From the NCBI GenBank assembly GCA_964244495.1, contig CAXTIU010000010.1:62001-126000 (forward strand): a stretch of DNA of 64,000 nucleotides, in the 5' to 3' direction. This document shows positions 36,503 to 45,356 of the stretch, in pieces. The notes beneath the pieces were generated by a model, which did not search any database, was not told the DNA's origin, and saw only the letters and a program-made list of their open reading frames with translations. Positions within the stretch are counted from its first letter, which is position 1; each line of letters starts with the position of its first letter. This DNA is from RH-AL1 sp964244495. GTDB taxonomy: Bacteria > Pseudomonadota > Alphaproteobacteria > Rhizobiales > Beijerinckiaceae. The position numbers and the translations under genes were made by a program.

Positions 36503-37242
36503 GCGGGACGGCACCCGGGGGCGCGTCGCGGCTCGACCGGCTGCTCGCCAACCTCGGCTACGGCTCGCGGCGCGACGTGGCCCGCCTCGCCGCCGCCGGC
36601 CGGGTCACGCTCGACGGCTTGGCCCTCGCCGACGCCGATCGGCGGATCGCGCCGGCCGACGCCCAGCGCCTCCGCGTCGACGGCGAGCCGCTCGATCCCC
36701 TCCCCGGGCTCGTCCTGATGCTGCACAAGCCGGTCGGCGTCACCTGCTCGCGCGGGGACGCCGGACCGCTCGTCGGCGACCTGCTGCCGGAACGCTGGCG
36801 CCGCCGCGACCCGCCGCTGTCGCCGGTCGGCCGGCTCGACAAGGACACGTCCGGGCTGCTGCTGCTCACCGACGACGGCGCCCTCCTCCACCGGGTCATT
36901 TCTCCGCGCGCGCACGTGCCCAAGCGCTACCGGGCGAGGCTCGCCCGCCCGCTGCGCGGCGACGAGGCGGACGTGTTCGCCGCCGGCACCCTCCTGCTGC
37001 GGGGCGAGGCCAGGCCGCTGCTGCCCGCCGCCTTCGTGGCCATGGGACCGGCCGAGGCGACGCTGACGATCCGCGAGGGACGCTACCACCAGGTGCGCCG
37101 CATGTTTGCGGCGCTGGGCAACCACGTCGAGGCGCTGCACCGCGAGAGCGTGGGCGGCCTCGCGCTTCCCGGCGACTGCGCGGAGGGGACGTACCGCGCG
37201 CTCGATCCGGCGGCGGTGGCGACGATCTTCGCGGCGTCCTGA
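36499..37242 (+). CDS. RsuA/RluB-family pseudouridine synthase
   Basis: A 247-residue rRNA pseudouridine synthase: N-terminal S4 RNA-binding domain (about 11-65, RLDRLLANLGYGSRRDVARL) then the RsuA fold with MLHKPVGVTCS, the catalytic aspartate Asp114 in GRLDKDTSGLLLL and EGRYHQVRRM. RsuA (16S) is favoured by the short length, but RluB/RluE cannot be excluded. GTG start overlaps the methyltransferase stop. Confidence 0.9.
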   Translation: MSGTAPGGASRLDRLLANLGYGSRRDVARLAAAGRVTLDGLALADADRRIAPADAQRLRVDGEPLDPLPGLVLMLHKPVGVTCSRGDAGPLVGDLLPERWRRRDPPLSPVGRLDKDTSGLLLLTDDGALLHRVISPRAHVPKRYRARLARPLRGDEADVFAAGTLLLRGEARPLLPAAFVAMGPAEATLTIREGRYHQVRRMFAALGNHVEALHRESVGGLALPGDCAEGTYRALDPAAVATIFAAS

Positions 37243-37284
37243 GGCGCCGGTCGCCCAGGGCGACTGCGGATCGGTCGGCCCGGA

Positions 37285-37788
37285 TCAACGCACCTTGGCG
37301 TCGATCTCGCCGAGGTGACGCTCGACGATCCTGTGCGTTTCGGCGGCGAAGGCCTTTAGGTCGGGGTTCGTCCCGCCCACCGCCTCCTTGGCGAAGGCCG
37401 CGCCGTCGGCCTCGTGGATCATCTTCATGTCGACGAGGTAGGCCTTGTCGAAGTCGGCGCCGGGCAGGGCCTTGATCTTGTCGAGACGCGCCTGGAACGC
37501 GGCGTTGAGCCTGTCGGGGAACGGCAGGCCGGCGCCGGTGACGATCCCCTTCAGCTTGTCGCCGACGAGCGCGTGGTCGTGGGCTTCCGTGTTGCCCTGA
37601 TCGCGGATGTCCTGCGTCGCGCCCCGCGTTTCCGCGAGCGTGCCGAGCGCCACCTCGTACATGCCGCCCTGCGAGACCATGGCGACGAACGCCTTGTCGG
37701 CGTCCGACATCGGAGCGGCGGCCCGCGCGGGCTCGACGGCCAGCGCCAGGAGAATGCCGCCCGAAACCCATGCTGCCTTGCGAACCAT
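37285..37788 (-). CDS. DUF4142 secreted helical protein
   Basis: A 167-residue predicted periplasmic protein: signal peptide 1-24, then a ferritin-like helical DUF4142 region with DKAFVAMVSQGGMYEVALG, TEAHDHALVGDKL and a C-terminal HRIVERHLGEI. Function of the family is unknown. A GGAGG eight bases before the ATG at 37788 selects this start over the longer frame, which would run into the neighbouring gene. Confidence 0.8.
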   Translation of the reverse strand: MVRKAAWVSGGILLALAVEPARAAAPMSDADKAFVAMVSQGGMYEVALGTLAETRGATQDIRDQGNTEAHDHALVGDKLKGIVTGAGLPFPDRLNAAFQARLDKIKALPGADFDKAYLVDMKMIHEADGAAFAKEAVGGTNPDLKAFAAETHRIVERHLGEIDAKVR

Positions 37789-37843
37789 CGACCGAACCTC
37801 CGTCATCATGGAGGGAGAACGGCTCGGCTCGCCATAAGATGCG

Positions 37844-38113
37844 TCACTCGGTGCCGCCGGTCGCGGCGGCGCCGACGGCATCGCGGAAGAAGGGCTCGAC
37901 CGTGCCCTTCAGCTTGATCGTCATCGGCTCGCCGGTCCGCGTCTTGGCGTTGCCGGCGGCGAGCCTGACCCAGCCCTCGCTGACGCAATATTCCTCGACG
38001 TTGGTCTTCTCGACGCCGGCGAAGAGGATGCCGACGCCGCGTTCCAGGACCGCCTCGTCGTAGAAGGGGCTCTTCGGGCTGGCGGCGAGGCGGTCGGGCG
38101 GCGTGTCGGTCAT
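37844..38113 (-). CDS. DUF3297 protein
   Basis: An 89-residue cytoplasmic protein matching the DUF3297 family of alpha- and gammaproteobacteria: PPDRLAASPKSPFYDE at the start, then VGILFAGVEKTNVEEYC and GWVRLAAGNAKTR. No function is known. The ATG at 38113 fits the family start. Lies between the DUF4142 and YafK-like genes on the same strand. Confidence 0.85.
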   Translation of the reverse strand: MTDTPPDRLAASPKSPFYDEAVLERGVGILFAGVEKTNVEEYCVSEGWVRLAAGNAKTRTGEPMTIKLKGTVEPFFRDAVGAAATGGTE

Positions 38114-38206
38114 CGTCTGGTCCGAAGCTGGATGAGCGTGGACGTATAAACCACGTGCGGGCGGCGGCGCAAAGGCGGTGGTCATGGGCCGCCCGCTCCC
38201 TCGCGG

Positions 38207-39388
38207 CTAGTTCACGAGGTTCGCCGCGCGCATCGGCATCGCGCCGGCGATCAGGGCCGGCACCGGCGGCGGCCTGAACAGCGCGTAGGTGAGCGGCGCC
38301 GGCCCGAGCGCGTCGATCGCCACCGGCACCGCCGCGGCATGCGCCTTGAGAAGCCGCAGCGGGACGCCCGGCTCGGCGGCCACGGCGGCGACCGCCAGCC
38401 TCGGCGCGGGGCGGGGATGGGGGTGGGCCGGCACCAGCGTGACGTCGATGCCGGCGTAGGCGAGCGCCTCCGGGCGGCTCACCGTGCCGAGGTTGGCGCC
38501 CTTCCGCAGGAGCGCGGCGAAGATCGCGTTCTGGCCACCGTCGGCGTAGGTCGTGCGGATGGCGGCGGCGCCCCCGGCGACGAGGGTGGCGACCTTGGCG
38601 AGCTCGGCGGCGTGGAACGCCCGCGCCCGCGCCTCCCTGACGGGATCGTCGGAGGGGGCGAAGGCGTAGCGTCCGTCGACGACGGACGTGCGCAGCACCT
38701 CGCCGGTCGCCTCGAAGCGGTCCGAGCCTTCCTTGAGCTGGCGCCAGAAGCCGATGTTGGGATCGTTCCGGTAGAGCGCCATGTTCCCGGGGCTCATGTG
38801 GAACGGGTAGGCCTGCAGCTGGAACGCCGCCTGCCCGCCCCTCAGCGCGTCGCGGGCGATCGCGTAGAGCTCGCCCACCGCCCTGTCCGTCATCGCGAAG
38901 CAGCCGCGCGAGGAGCAGGTGCCGTGAATCATCACCGCCGAGCCGGTCGCGCCGTGCGCGTGATCGTAGGCGTTGGGGAAGCCGGTGTCGAAGGACAGGT
39001 AGTAGTGCGAGTTGGGGTTCATCTGCCGGGCGGCGATGGGATAGAAGCCCTCCGGCGTCTGCCGGTCGCCGTCGCGGGTCTTGGGGCCGAGCTGGCCGGA
39101 CCAGCGGCAGATCGGGAACGTCTTGACGAACACGAAGCGCCCGTCGCCCGCCCGCTTCCACACCTCGATCTCCGCCTCCTTCTTGTAGGAGCGCAACACC
39201 AGGGGCGCGTCCGGGCCGGTGCCCACCGCCGCCATCAGCGCGAGGGTGGCGGCGGGGATCGGCGCCAGCGCCTTGGCCGGCGGCGCGGCGCGCGCGGGGG
39301 CGGCGCCCAGCGCCAGGACGACGGTTGGCGCCAGGAAGACGGCCGAGGCGGCGGTGACGCGGGACGGGGTCATGACGGGCCTGTTCAC
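38207..39388 (-). CDS. YafK-like murein L,D-transpeptidase-family protein
   Basis: A 393-residue envelope protein with signal peptide (about 1-34) and a YkuD-type domain of the YafK subgroup: FPICRWSGQLGPKTRDGDRQ, TPEGFY, then MIHGTCSSRGCFAMT with catalytic-type His155 and Cys163. E. coli YafK (DpaA) cleaves Braun lipoprotein from peptidoglycan, so this protein may be a hydrolase rather than a cross-linker. The C-terminal 150 residues are a low-complexity Ala/Pro/His region. The GTG at 39388 has AGGAGG five bases before it, better than the ATG at 39373. Confidence 0.85.
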   Translation of the reverse strand: MNRPVMTPSRVTAASAVFLAPTVVLALGAAPARAAPPAKALAPIPAATLALMAAVGTGPDAPLVLRSYKKEAEIEVWKRAGDGRFVFVKTFPICRWSGQLGPKTRDGDRQTPEGFYPIAARQMNPNSHYYLSFDTGFPNAYDHAHGATGSAVMIHGTCSSRGCFAMTDRAVGELYAIARDALRGGQAAFQLQAYPFHMSPGNMALYRNDPNIGFWRQLKEGSDRFEATGEVLRTSVVDGRYAFAPSDDPVREARARAFHAAELAKVATLVAGGAAAIRTTYADGGQNAIFAALLRKGANLGTVSRPEALAYAGIDVTLVPAHPHPRPAPRLAVAAVAAEPGVPLRLLKAHAAAVPVAIDALGPAPLTYALFRPPPVPALIAGAMPMRAANLVN

Positions 39389-39470
39389 CGCTCCCTCCTA
39401 CACCGCCGGACGGGCGCTGTCGCGCTTGCCCGATCGTCGGCATTCAGGTAGAATAACCGGCATACCACCG

Positions 39471-39502
39471 CGCGTCCGCCCTCCCCCCGCAGGGCGGACG
39501 CG
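39471..39502. repeat. 12-bp perfect inverted repeat
   Basis: CGCGTCCGCCCT (39471-39482) and AGGGCGGACGCG (39491-39502) around an eight-base loop, in the divergent gap between the YafK-like and HTH genes. A second, CCCGGGC/GCCCGGG with a three-base loop, is at 39545-39561. They may be interspersed palindromes or operators. Confidence 0.6.
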
Positions 39503-39619
39503 ATCCCCCGACACCCAACTTGGCCGAAGTCGGGGTTCATCGACCCCGGGCCGCGCCCGGGTCCGCGTTCGGCGCCTTCGCGGTGCGCCGTCGGCGCGAA
39601 CGGCGACAGGAGGCTCCGC

Positions 39620-40054
39620 GTGACGGATTTCACCCGCATCGTCCTGCCCAAACCTCCCAAGCCGCCGCCGCGCGACGCGCTCGCCCGCCCGGTCGCGACG
39701 ATGCCGGAGCTGGGCCGGTTCGTCCACGCGATCCGCGCCGGCCTCGCGATCCGCCAAGCCGAGCTGGCCGCCCGCGCCGGGGTCAGCCGGCAATGGATCG
39801 TCGCGCTGGAGCAGGGCAAGCCGAGCCTGGAGGCCGGCCGCGTGCTGCGCACGCTGGAGGCGCTCGGCTTCGAGCTCGTCCTCACCCCCACCGACCCGGC
39901 CCCGCCGTGGATGCTGCGCGCGGTGCGCGCCGCCCACGCGAAGAAGGCGGCGACGGCGGAAGGACGGCGGGTTCGGCGCAACACGCGCCGGGCGTGGGCG
40001 CGGGAGATGAGGCTGGCGGCGAACGAGGGGACGGAGGTGGTGGATCTGGAGTGA
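39620..40054 (+). CDS. HipB-like XRE-family DNA-binding protein
   Basis: A 144-residue transcription regulator with a central XRE helix-turn-helix: IRQAELAARAGVSRQWIVAL then EQGKPSLEAGRVLRTLEALG (about residues 43-83). This arrangement is typical of HipB-type antitoxins, whose last strand reads FELVL here. No HipA-like kinase lies next to it, so it is either a solitary regulator or an orphan antitoxin. The C-terminal 45 residues are very basic (RRVRRNTRRAWARE). Confidence 0.75.
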   Translation: MTDFTRIVLPKPPKPPPRDALARPVATMPELGRFVHAIRAGLAIRQAELAARAGVSRQWIVALEQGKPSLEAGRVLRTLEALGFELVLTPTDPAPPWMLRAVRAAHAKKAATAEGRRVRRNTRRAWAREMRLAANEGTEVVDLE

Positions 40055-40551
40055 GGCAGTGTTTCGTTGCTTGAGCGACAAGGCGCACTTCTCGTGAAGT
40101 GTATCACGAACCATGATCCCATTCAGGGCTGCCCCTGGCCGATCGCAGCATGGCCGCTTCACGGCCAAGCCGCTTCCGAAGCAAAGCTTCGTCGCCCTCA
40201 CCCGTCCCGTCCACCGTCGATCGATCGTCTTCAGCGCTACGCCGCTGATCCGACACGTTGGGCCGGAGCGATCGTGGGAGACGCCGACGTGGTCGATCAT
40301 CGTCGGGAGCGGGTGGCCCCGTCGCCGAGAGTGGCGCCGCTCCAAAGACCTTCGCCGGAGCTTGCGAGCCCTTCCGCCAGTGCGTCGGCGGCTGGGCCCG
40401 GTCGCCGAAGGAGGATCTCGCGGACGGTGCCGGGGCGCCAGCCGCGCTCGGCGTCAACGCCATCTTCATCGTGGTTCGGTAGAAGAAGCCGGAAGACCGC
40501 ACGGGAAGCGAGGGCGTCGGCGCGCGCTCGGGGGAACAAGGAAGAGGGTCG
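40055..40551. other. 497-bp non-coding region before H-NOX
   Basis: Frames on both strands are open but look like GC shadow: no family motif, no good start signal. A small hairpin CACTTC (40086-40091) / GAAGTG (40096-40101) follows the HTH gene. The H-NOX promoter must be here; no regulator site is recognised. Confidence 0.5.
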
Positions 40552-41076
40552 ATGAAGGGCGTGGTGTTCAATCTTCTCGAAGAAGCAGTGACCCGCGGGT
40601 TCGGCGAGGACGCCTGGGAGGACCTCATCGAGGCCTCCGGTGTCTCGGGAGCCTACACCTCGCTCGGCAACTATTCGGACGAGGAGATCGGCCGGCTCGT
40701 CGCCGCCGCCTCGGCCAAGCTCGGGATGGAGCCCGACGCCGTGCTCGAATGGTTCGGGCGAACGGCGATGCCGCTCCTCAAAGAGCGCTATCCGGCGCTG
40801 TTCGAGGGCCACGACTCCTCGCGAACCTTCATCCTGTCGGTGAACTCGATCATCCATCCCGAGGTCCGCAAGATCTACGCCGGGGCGGCGTGCCCATTCT
40901 TCCACATCACCGGGGAGCCCGGCGGCGGCGTCGCGATGCGCTATTCCTCGTCGCGGCGGATGTTCGCGCTCGCGGTGGGCTTCGTGCGCGGCGCCGCCGA
41001 CCTGTGGGGCGACGACCTCGCCGTGTCGACGCCGGCGGAACGGCCCGAAACCCTGGTCATGACGTGGGACGCGTGA
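40552..41076 (+). CDS. H-NOX heme nitric-oxide sensor
   Basis: A 174-residue heme NO/O2-binding (H-NOX) protein. Numbering fits the family exactly: heme ligand His102 in SIIHPEV, Pro115, and the propionate-binding Y131-S133-R135 (YSSSR). Position 140, a tyrosine in O2-binding members, is leucine, so this is predicted to be an NO sensor that excludes O2. Its stop overlaps the start of the GGDEF-EAL gene (GTGA), so the sensor and a c-di-GMP enzyme are made together, as in known H-NOX/HaCE pairs of Proteobacteria. Confidence 0.93.
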   Translation: MKGVVFNLLEEAVTRGFGEDAWEDLIEASGVSGAYTSLGNYSDEEIGRLVAAASAKLGMEPDAVLEWFGRTAMPLLKERYPALFEGHDSSRTFILSVNSIIHPEVRKIYAGAACPFFHITGEPGGGVAMRYSSSRRMFALAVGFVRGAADLWGDDLAVSTPAERPETLVMTWDA

Positions 41077-43157
41077 GCGCCGCCGCGGCGGCCGCCCTGC
41101 CCGAGCCGGAGCCTCGCCCGGAACCCGTCCAGCCGGGCCCCGCCCGCGTCGGGGTCGATCGCGCCGAGCACGCCGGCGCCCCCACCCACGCTCCCGGAGC
41201 GCGGAATGTCCCCGGCGATCCCGACGACGTCGAGGGGTTGCGCAGGGCGCTGGCCCGAGCCCGCGCCAAGATCGAGCGGCAGGCCCGCATCCTGCACGAA
41301 GCCGAGACCATCGCCGAGAAGGGCCTGAGCGACCTGCACCGGCGCGGGCGCCAATCCGCGTTCCTCGAGAGGGTGGCTTCGCTCTCCAACGGCAGCTCGT
41401 CGCGCGAGGAGGCGCTCTGGCTCGCGGCGGCCGAGATCTGCCTGCAGCTCGATTGGACCTGCGCGCTGTCCTATATCGTCGCGGGAACGGGACCGCACGG
41501 GCCGATCCTGCGCGCCACGGAATGCCAGCATGCGCTCGTGCCGGGGCTCGACCGGTTCCTGCGGGATGCGGCGACATCGGGGGCGCCCAGCGCGACGACG
41601 CTGCCCGGCCGGGTCGCGGCGACGGGGTGGGCGGCCTGGGACGCGGACCTGGCCGCCGACCCCTTCTTCGTGCGCCAGGACTCGGCGCGGGCTTGCGGCA
41701 TCATCAGCGGCGCGGCGTTCCCGGTGACGATCGGCGACCGCGTCATCGCCGTGATCGAGGTGTTCTCGCAGCGCCGCGTTCCCGAGGATGGCGAGATGAT
41801 GGCGACGATGATCCAGGCCGGCTCCCACGTCGCCCGGGTGTTCGAGCGCGCGGCGACCTCGGAGCGGCTGCTGCGCGACGCCACCCGGGACGCCCTTACC
41901 GGGCTCGTCAATCGCACCCGCATGGCGGCGCTGCTGGCGGAGGCGGACGCCTCCGGGGTGCCGCACCATGTCGCCTTCATCGACCTCGACCGCTTCAAGT
42001 GGGTCAACGACAGCCTCGGGCACGAGGCCGGCGACACGTTCCTCCGCGAGATCGCTCGGCGGTTCTCGCGGGCGTGCCGAACGTCGTGCTCGGGGACGCT
42101 CGCCCGGATGGGCGGCGACGAGTTCGTGGTGCTGATGGAGAGCGGCATCGACGAGGCCGAGGCCGAGCGTCGGGCCAGCGCCCTGCTCGCCTGCCTCGAC
42201 GAGCCGGTCGAGGTCGCCGGGGTGGCGCTGCGCACCAGCGCCAGCATCGGCGTGGCGTCCTCGTTGCACGGGGCAGCCGCCGGAGGGGCCGGGCCGAGCG
42301 CCCTGCTGCGCGCCGCCGACGCGGCGATGTACCAGGCCAAGAGTTCGGGGCGCAACCAGGTCCGCGTCTTCGACGGGGCGATGCGGACCCGGATCGGCGA
42401 GCGGCTCGCGGTCGAGCAGCGGCTCCGCGAAGCGCTCGCCGCCGGATCGCTCCGGCTGCACTACCAGCCGGTCGTCGACGGCGAGCGGCGGGTGCGCGGC
42501 TACGAGGCGCTGATCCGGATGGTCGGGCCCGGCGGCGCGCTGATCGCCCCAGACGCCTTCGTGGCGGTCGCGGAGGAAGTCGGGCTCATCGTGCCGATCG
42601 GGTCGTGGGTGATCGGCGAGGCGAGCGCGGCCTGCGTCCGCATCAACGCCGCGCGGGCGGCGCGGGGTGACGGTCCCGTGCGGGTCGCCGTCAACGTTTC
42701 CTCGCGGCAGATGCACCACCCGGGCCTGGTGGCGACGGTGGCGGCGGCGCTGGCCGCCTCCGGCTGCCCGCCGGAGCTGCTCAAGATCGAGATCACCGAA
42801 TCCTCGGCGGTCGAGGATTATGAATCGACGGCGCATACCCTGAAGGCCCTGGCCAAGCTCGGGGTCGGGGCCCGGCTCGACGATTTCGGCACCGGGCATT
42901 CCTCGCTGGGACACCTCCACCGGCTGCCCTTCGAGGCGGTGAAGATCGACCGCAGCTTCGCCGCCGACATCGACGGCCATGGCCGGCAGATCGTCGAGGC
43001 GGTGGTGACGATGGCCCGCTCCTTCGGCATGAAGGTCATCGTCGAGGGGGTCGAGGACGAGGCGACGCTGGAGCGCCTTCAGGCGCTCGGCTGCGACCTG
43101 TTCCAAGGGTACCTGTTCTCGAAGCCGACGGCGGAGGCGGACCTCTGGATCGGATGA
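41073..43157 (+). CDS. GAF-GGDEF-EAL c-di-GMP enzyme paired with H-NOX
   Basis: A 694-residue cytoplasmic bifunctional cyclic-di-GMP protein. A short coiled coil (about 45-90), a GAF-type sensor (about 100-260), a diguanylate cyclase domain with intact GGDEF (347-351) and FIDLDRFKWVND, and a phosphodiesterase domain with EAL (478-480), DDFGTG and FQGYLFSKP. Both catalytic sets look complete; the inhibitory RxxD site before GGDEF is absent. H-NOX partners usually tune such enzymes in response to NO, affecting biofilm formation. GTG at 41073 (overlapping) or 41064; the longer frame upstream is shadow. Confidence 0.92.
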   Translation: MSAAAAAALPEPEPRPEPVQPGPARVGVDRAEHAGAPTHAPGARNVPGDPDDVEGLRRALARARAKIERQARILHEAETIAEKGLSDLHRRGRQSAFLERVASLSNGSSSREEALWLAAAEICLQLDWTCALSYIVAGTGPHGPILRATECQHALVPGLDRFLRDAATSGAPSATTLPGRVAATGWAAWDADLAADPFFVRQDSARACGIISGAAFPVTIGDRVIAVIEVFSQRRVPEDGEMMATMIQAGSHVARVFERAATSERLLRDATRDALTGLVNRTRMAALLAEADASGVPHHVAFIDLDRFKWVNDSLGHEAGDTFLREIARRFSRACRTSCSGTLARMGGDEFVVLMESGIDEAEAERRASALLACLDEPVEVAGVALRTSASIGVASSLHGAAAGGAGPSALLRAADAAMYQAKSSGRNQVRVFDGAMRTRIGERLAVEQRLREALAAGSLRLHYQPVVDGERRVRGYEALIRMVGPGGALIAPDAFVAVAEEVGLIVPIGSWVIGEASAACVRINAARAARGDGPVRVAVNVSSRQMHHPGLVATVAAALAASGCPPELLKIEITESSAVEDYESTAHTLKALAKLGVGARLDDFGTGHSSLGHLHRLPFEAVKIDRSFAADIDGHGRQIVEAVVTMARSFGMKVIVEGVEDEATLERLQALGCDLFQGYLFSKPTAEADLWIG

Positions 43158-43301
43158 GGGCCGCGAGCGTCGGGATAGCCGCGGCCGGCGGCGAACGTCT
43201 GGAAGGCGGCGATGGTCGCCGCCTGCGAAGTCGCCTCGGGAAGCGTCGTGTCGGGGCGCCTGACCTTCATGGCCAGCGGGCGTGGGACCGACTCGTGAAC
43301 T

Positions 43302-43616
43302 TCACCGCTCCACCGCCGGCCAGCTCGCCCCGAGCGGCCCGCCGCCGGCGACGCGGTCGCCGGGCAGCGCGACGCCGAGCGCGGGGGCGGTGGGGGTGTT
43401 GTGGCTCCTGATCGCCCGGCGATCGCCGGTGACGCTCGGGCCACCGGGGCCGGCCGGCGTCAGCAACGCCGCCTCGCCGTTGCGCGTCGTCAGGCCGAGC
43501 GCCAGCGCGCCGGCGAGCAGGAGGAGGAGGGTGCGCGCGATCTGGCCCAGGCTCAGCGCGGGGCGCCGCTCGCGGTCGTCGGGCGTGGTGAGGGTGCTGA
43601 AGGTGGCGAGGCTCAT
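43302..43616 (-). CDS. small membrane protein, unknown
   Basis: A 104-residue frame with a hydrophilic N-terminus, one clear hydrophobic helix (about 25-43, IARTLLLLLAGALALGL) and a Pro/Gly-rich tail. The ATG has a weak GAGAG upstream. No family recognised. It may be a real single-pass protein or a chance frame; the gap between the two flanking genes would otherwise be about 650 bp. Confidence 0.45.
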   Translation of the reverse strand: MSLATFSTLTTPDDRERRPALSLGQIARTLLLLLAGALALGLTTRNGEAALLTPAGPGGPSVTGDRRAIRSHNTPTAPALGVALPGDRVAGGGPLGASWPAVER

Positions 43617-43808
43617 CGGGCTCTCGTGCGGTGGATCGGTCGCGGGAGGGCGGCGGATGCGTCCAAGCCTGACGGCAACACCTTTACGGACGGCTAAGCA
43701 TGCCGGCGGGCGGCGCGCGGGCGTGACGGTTCGGCAACGTTCGCGCGTGAATGGCCTGCGCCTTGCTTACCTGGCGCGTTTCGGCGAGGATCGACGGGTA
43801 AGGGAGAG

Positions 43809-45353
43809 GTGAGTTTGTCCAAGGCGCCTTGCTTCGATGAGATGACGCTGGACGGCGGGGGAACGCGGGCGGCCTACGAGCGCATCGCCCGGTGGCTGGA
43901 GAACAAGCCGAAGGATTTCTTCGCCACGCGGCGCGACCACGCGGAGCTGATGTTCCGCCGCATCGGCATCACCTTCAACGTGTACGGCGACAAGGACGCG
44001 ACCGAGCGCCTGATCCCCTTCGACATCATCCCCCGCGTGCTCCAGCGCAGCGAATGGACGCGGCTCGAGGCGGGGCTGGTGCAGCGGGTGAACGCGCTCA
44101 ACCGCTTCCTGGCCGACGTCTACGGCGCGCAGGAGATCATCAGGGCCGGCGTCATCCCGGCGGAACTCGTCACCGGCAACCCGTGCTTCCGCCCCGAGAT
44201 GGTCGGCAAGGTCGTGCCCCACGACATCTACGTCCACATCGCCGGCGTGGACGTGGTGCGCTGCGGGCTCGACGAGTTCTACGTGCTGGAGGACAACGTG
44301 CGCACGCCCTCGGGCGTCTCCTACATGCTGGAGAACCGCGAGGTGATGATGCGGGTCGCGCCCGACCTGTTCGCCGAGCACAGGGTGGCGCCGGTCGAGA
44401 ACTACCCCGACGCGCTGCTCGCCGCGCTGCGCTCCGTGACCCCGACCGGCGCCGACGCCGACCCGACCGTCGCGGTGCTGACGCCCGGCCCCTTCAACAG
44501 CGCCTATTACGAGCACTCCTTCCTGGCCGACAAGCTCGGCGTGGAACTCGTCGAGGGGCGCGACCTGATCGTCGATGACGACGTGGTCTACATGCGCACC
44601 ACCGAGGGCTTGAGGCGGCTCGACGTGGTGTACCGGCGGATCGACGACGACTTCCTCGACCCCCTCGCCTTCAAGGCCGAAAGCGTGCTGGGCGTGCCCG
44701 GCATCATGCGCGCCTACCAGGCCGGCAACATCACCATCGCGAACGCGGTCGGCACCGGCATCGCCGACGACAAGGCGGTCTACACCTACATGCCCGAGAT
44801 CGTCCGCTTCTACCTCGGCGAGGAGGCCAAGCTGAAGAACGTCGAGACGTGGCGCTGCCGCGAGCCCGACAGCCTGCGTTACGTGCTCGACCACCTCGGC
44901 GAACTCGTCGTCAAGGAGGTGAACGGGTCGGGCGGCTACGGCATGCTGGTGGGGCCGCACGCCACCGCCGCGCAGATCGACGAGTTCCGCGCCAAGCTGA
45001 AGGCCGATCCCAACAACTTCATCGCGCAGCCGACCCTGGCGCTGTCGACCTGCCCGACCTACTTCGACAGCGGCGTCGCCTCCCGCCACGTCGACCTCCG
45101 CCCGTTCGTGCTCTCGGGGTCGAACGGCGTGCGCGTGGTGCCCGGCGGGCTCACCCGCGTGGCGCTCAAGGAAGGGTCGCTGGTCGTCAACTCGAGCCAG
45201 GGCGGGGGCACCAAGGACACCTGGATCGTCGACGACGCCGACGGCGCGGGGCCGGGCATGGCCTCCGACCTGCCGTTCGCCCACCCCGTCGACGGCAACG
45301 ATGCGCCGGCGACCTCGTTCTCCGGCCAGCGCCAATCGCGGACGCAAGGGTAG
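43809..45353 (+). CDS. circularly permuted ATP-grasp protein
   Basis: A 514-residue circularly permuted ATP-grasp (type 2, DUF404/DUF407) protein, predicted to form a peptide or amide bond with ATP. Seen: RLIPFDIIPRVL, AGVDVVRCG, VLEDNVRTPSGVSYMLENR (about 163-181), and ATP-binding GSGGYGMLVGP and VNSSQGGG. These genes are almost always followed by an alpha-E gene, as here three bases downstream, and the pair is thought to make a peptide-like product or modification whose nature is unknown. GTG at 43809 or TTG at 43815 could start it; the Shine-Dalgarno GGGAG favours the TTG spacing. Confidence 0.88.
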   Translation: MSLSKAPCFDEMTLDGGGTRAAYERIARWLENKPKDFFATRRDHAELMFRRIGITFNVYGDKDATERLIPFDIIPRVLQRSEWTRLEAGLVQRVNALNRFLADVYGAQEIIRAGVIPAELVTGNPCFRPEMVGKVVPHDIYVHIAGVDVVRCGLDEFYVLEDNVRTPSGVSYMLENREVMMRVAPDLFAEHRVAPVENYPDALLAALRSVTPTGADADPTVAVLTPGPFNSAYYEHSFLADKLGVELVEGRDLIVDDDVVYMRTTEGLRRLDVVYRRIDDDFLDPLAFKAESVLGVPGIMRAYQAGNITIANAVGTGIADDKAVYTYMPEIVRFYLGEEAKLKNVETWRCREPDSLRYVLDHLGELVVKEVNGSGGYGMLVGPHATAAQIDEFRAKLKADPNNFIAQPTLALSTCPTYFDSGVASRHVDLRPFVLSGSNGVRVVPGGLTRVALKEGSLVVNSSQGGGTKDTWIVDDADGAGPGMASDLPFAHPVDGNDAPATSFSGQRQSRTQG

Positions 45354-45356
45354 CCT

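Noticed and set aside
33268..37242. A 1324-codon open frame on the plus strand
   Set aside because: It runs antisense across the DUF459 and transpeptidase genes; only the last 248 codons (from 36499) are a real gene.
40104..40628. A 174-codon minus-strand frame in the gap before H-NOX
   Set aside because: Low-complexity Arg/Pro/Ser composition, no start signal and it runs into the H-NOX gene.
40113..41072. Extension of the GGDEF-EAL frame upstream through H-NOX
   Set aside because: The extension is in a different frame from H-NOX and has no domain; the overlapping GTG is the natural start.
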